Assembly: GCA_013433145.1 (NCBI GenBank)
Contig: CM024176.1
Coordinates: 4,088,849-4,152,848 of the forward strand
Length of the DNA stretch: 64,000 nt
Source: Ascaris suum
Lineage: Eukaryota; Nematoda; Chromadorea; Rhabditida; Ascarididae
Reading direction: 5' to 3'
Positions within the stretch are counted from its first letter, which is position 1, and every line of letters begins with the position of its first letter. The notes under the pieces were generated by a model that did no database searches, was not told where the DNA came from, and worked only from the letters and a program-made list of their open reading frames with translations. Positions 62,730 to 64,000 of this stretch are shown here, piece by piece. A program made the translations under genes and the position numbers.

Positions 62730-63898
62730 ATAGAGCTAAATATTAATACATTTCATTGAAAAAAAGTAGTCAGCTGATATTTCGCCAACTGTCTAAATGC
62801 TCCACTTGACAATCTTCCGGAAATGAACTCAGATCGGATAATCGAGTGAGCAAAATGTTCCAACTAGGGCACTCTAATATTAGTACAGGCACTACAGAAG
62901 AACTGCAATTTCACTTGAAGTCGCTCCTCAAGCACTTCTTCCGGACTTTTGGCTTATAATTACATGGGGCGGGCAACTGGTCCCACATATGCGCGCATTG
63001 ACGGGAAATAATCTGCAGTAAAGTGATCGGTCACCTGTGCGATCAGCAAAGCGAGCAGCTTGCTTGCTTGACAGCGAAATTTCTCGTTCAAACCACATAT
63101 TGAAGGAAAATTTGTTTCAATTATTCCAAGCATTTTTTCATTCAAGCACCCACAGCCTAAAGTTTGACGATCAACTGCTCTACATCCAAGTAGTGTGCGA
63201 CGCTTTAAAGCATGCATTATCCGCACGTTGAAAAAAAGAAGGTAAATATTATTCAGTGCAGGCATTTATATGAAGGCGTAATATTTGATGAGGCCGAATT
63301 AATCGCATAATGGGCCCTAACTGTTTAAATGAGACTGCCAAACAAGTAAGGCAAAGCCTTGTCAGTAAGGCAGTAAGAGAAGACATTTCCGTCTTCCAAT
63401 ATGCACAACTGTGTTGACTGCCAGGACTTATCACGCTATGCCGGCAAATTATTTGTCTATTTGTATGTGTTATCGATGCCGCATTTACTTGTCATATCAA
63501 GCGCCACAGTAGCCGCGTTACGTTTTATGTGTGTCTGTGAAGGTGAAACCTCCCGTAATCTTTATGCGTATTGAGTTGGAATTCAGTCTGTCAATCTATC
63601 ATTTTATTACTAATAGAATCTGCACAAATTTGTTCGAGCCGCTGGTATTGCATAACCATTACAACTGGGATGTCACGCTTAATGTATAGGTGGGACCATT
63701 TGCTGCTTGTTGGGAGGTTACAGCCACAATTACCCTAGTCGAAAACGCCAAAGCTGATCTAATTCATTGAGGGATTCGCTGTTTTAATTCCATAGGGTTT
63801 CCGCCTAAAAACATCCCAGCTGAAATAAGTCGGCTAAATGAGAAGTGATCAAAAAATGTACCACTTAAAATAACGCTTCGTAGGCTCTATAATTTCAG
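62730..63898. other. No supportable gene
   Basis: The frames at 62960-63265 (-) and 63037-63231 (+) overlap and neither has clear splice signals. Exons upstream of 63899 were not found here. Confidence 0.4.
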
Positions 63899-64000
63899 CC
63901 CCCTATAGAAGGTATAGGTTTGATGGAAACTCTAAGAGGAAGCGGTCAACCTCGGCTCATGTCGCGTTTCTTTACACAAGAAGAACTGGAAGCCGTCTAT
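63899..64000 (+). CDS. Partial exon running off the window
   Basis: The acceptor ATAATTTCAG ends at 63898 and the frame stays open for 34 codons to the edge. The product contains an internal Met (residue 9) and a polar stretch (RFFTQEELEAVY). A second frame is also open. The downstream sequence is needed to judge it. Confidence 0.35.

Overview
This is eukaryotic DNA, most likely from a nematode or another invertebrate with AT-rich, intron-rich genes. Genes are broken into short exons by GT-AG introns, some over 1 kb. Splice acceptors are of the T-rich TTTTCAG or TTTTAG type. Long TA microsatellites and poly-G/poly-C runs are scattered through AT-rich non-coding sequence. There is no bacterial gene organisation, rRNA, intact tRNA or CRISPR array. 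The species cannot be fixed from the sequence alone.

One gene is well supported. It lies on the + strand at 35929-40566 and encodes a TIS11/tristetraprolin-type tandem CCCH zinc-finger protein. Five exons join with consistent phases into a 305-residue protein. It has two C-X8-C-X5-C-X3-H fingers separated by exactly 18 residues, each led by a YKT motif, and a C-terminal RLPVF..IS motif resembling the CNOT1-binding tail of this family. Known members bind AU-rich 3'UTRs and recruit the CCR4-NOT deadenylase. An upstream exon (35276-35461) and an alternative last exon (38661-38730) are possible.

Everything else that might be coding is uncertain. Several + strand exon chains have plausible splice sites and phases that close: 6194-7865, 8641-9323, 13427-14513, 16942-17578 and 60921-61494. 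A partial exon runs off the right edge (63899-64000). Some short ATG-initiated frames sit just after strong acceptor-like sites, which would fit SL trans-splicing: 5845-5991 (+), 54881-55243 (-) and 56903-57151 (-). I recognise no family in any of them. Frames of 60-100 codons occur by chance at this base composition, so confidences are low.

Region by region: 0-10 kb holds weak exon chains; 13.4-17.6 kb holds two better chains; 22-35 kb is mostly featureless AT-rich DNA with degenerate tRNA-like fragments near its end; 35.3-41.9 kb is the zinc-finger gene with a 52-bp perfect palindrome in its last intron; 42-54 kb is mostly non-coding; 54.8-64 kb has scattered small candidates.
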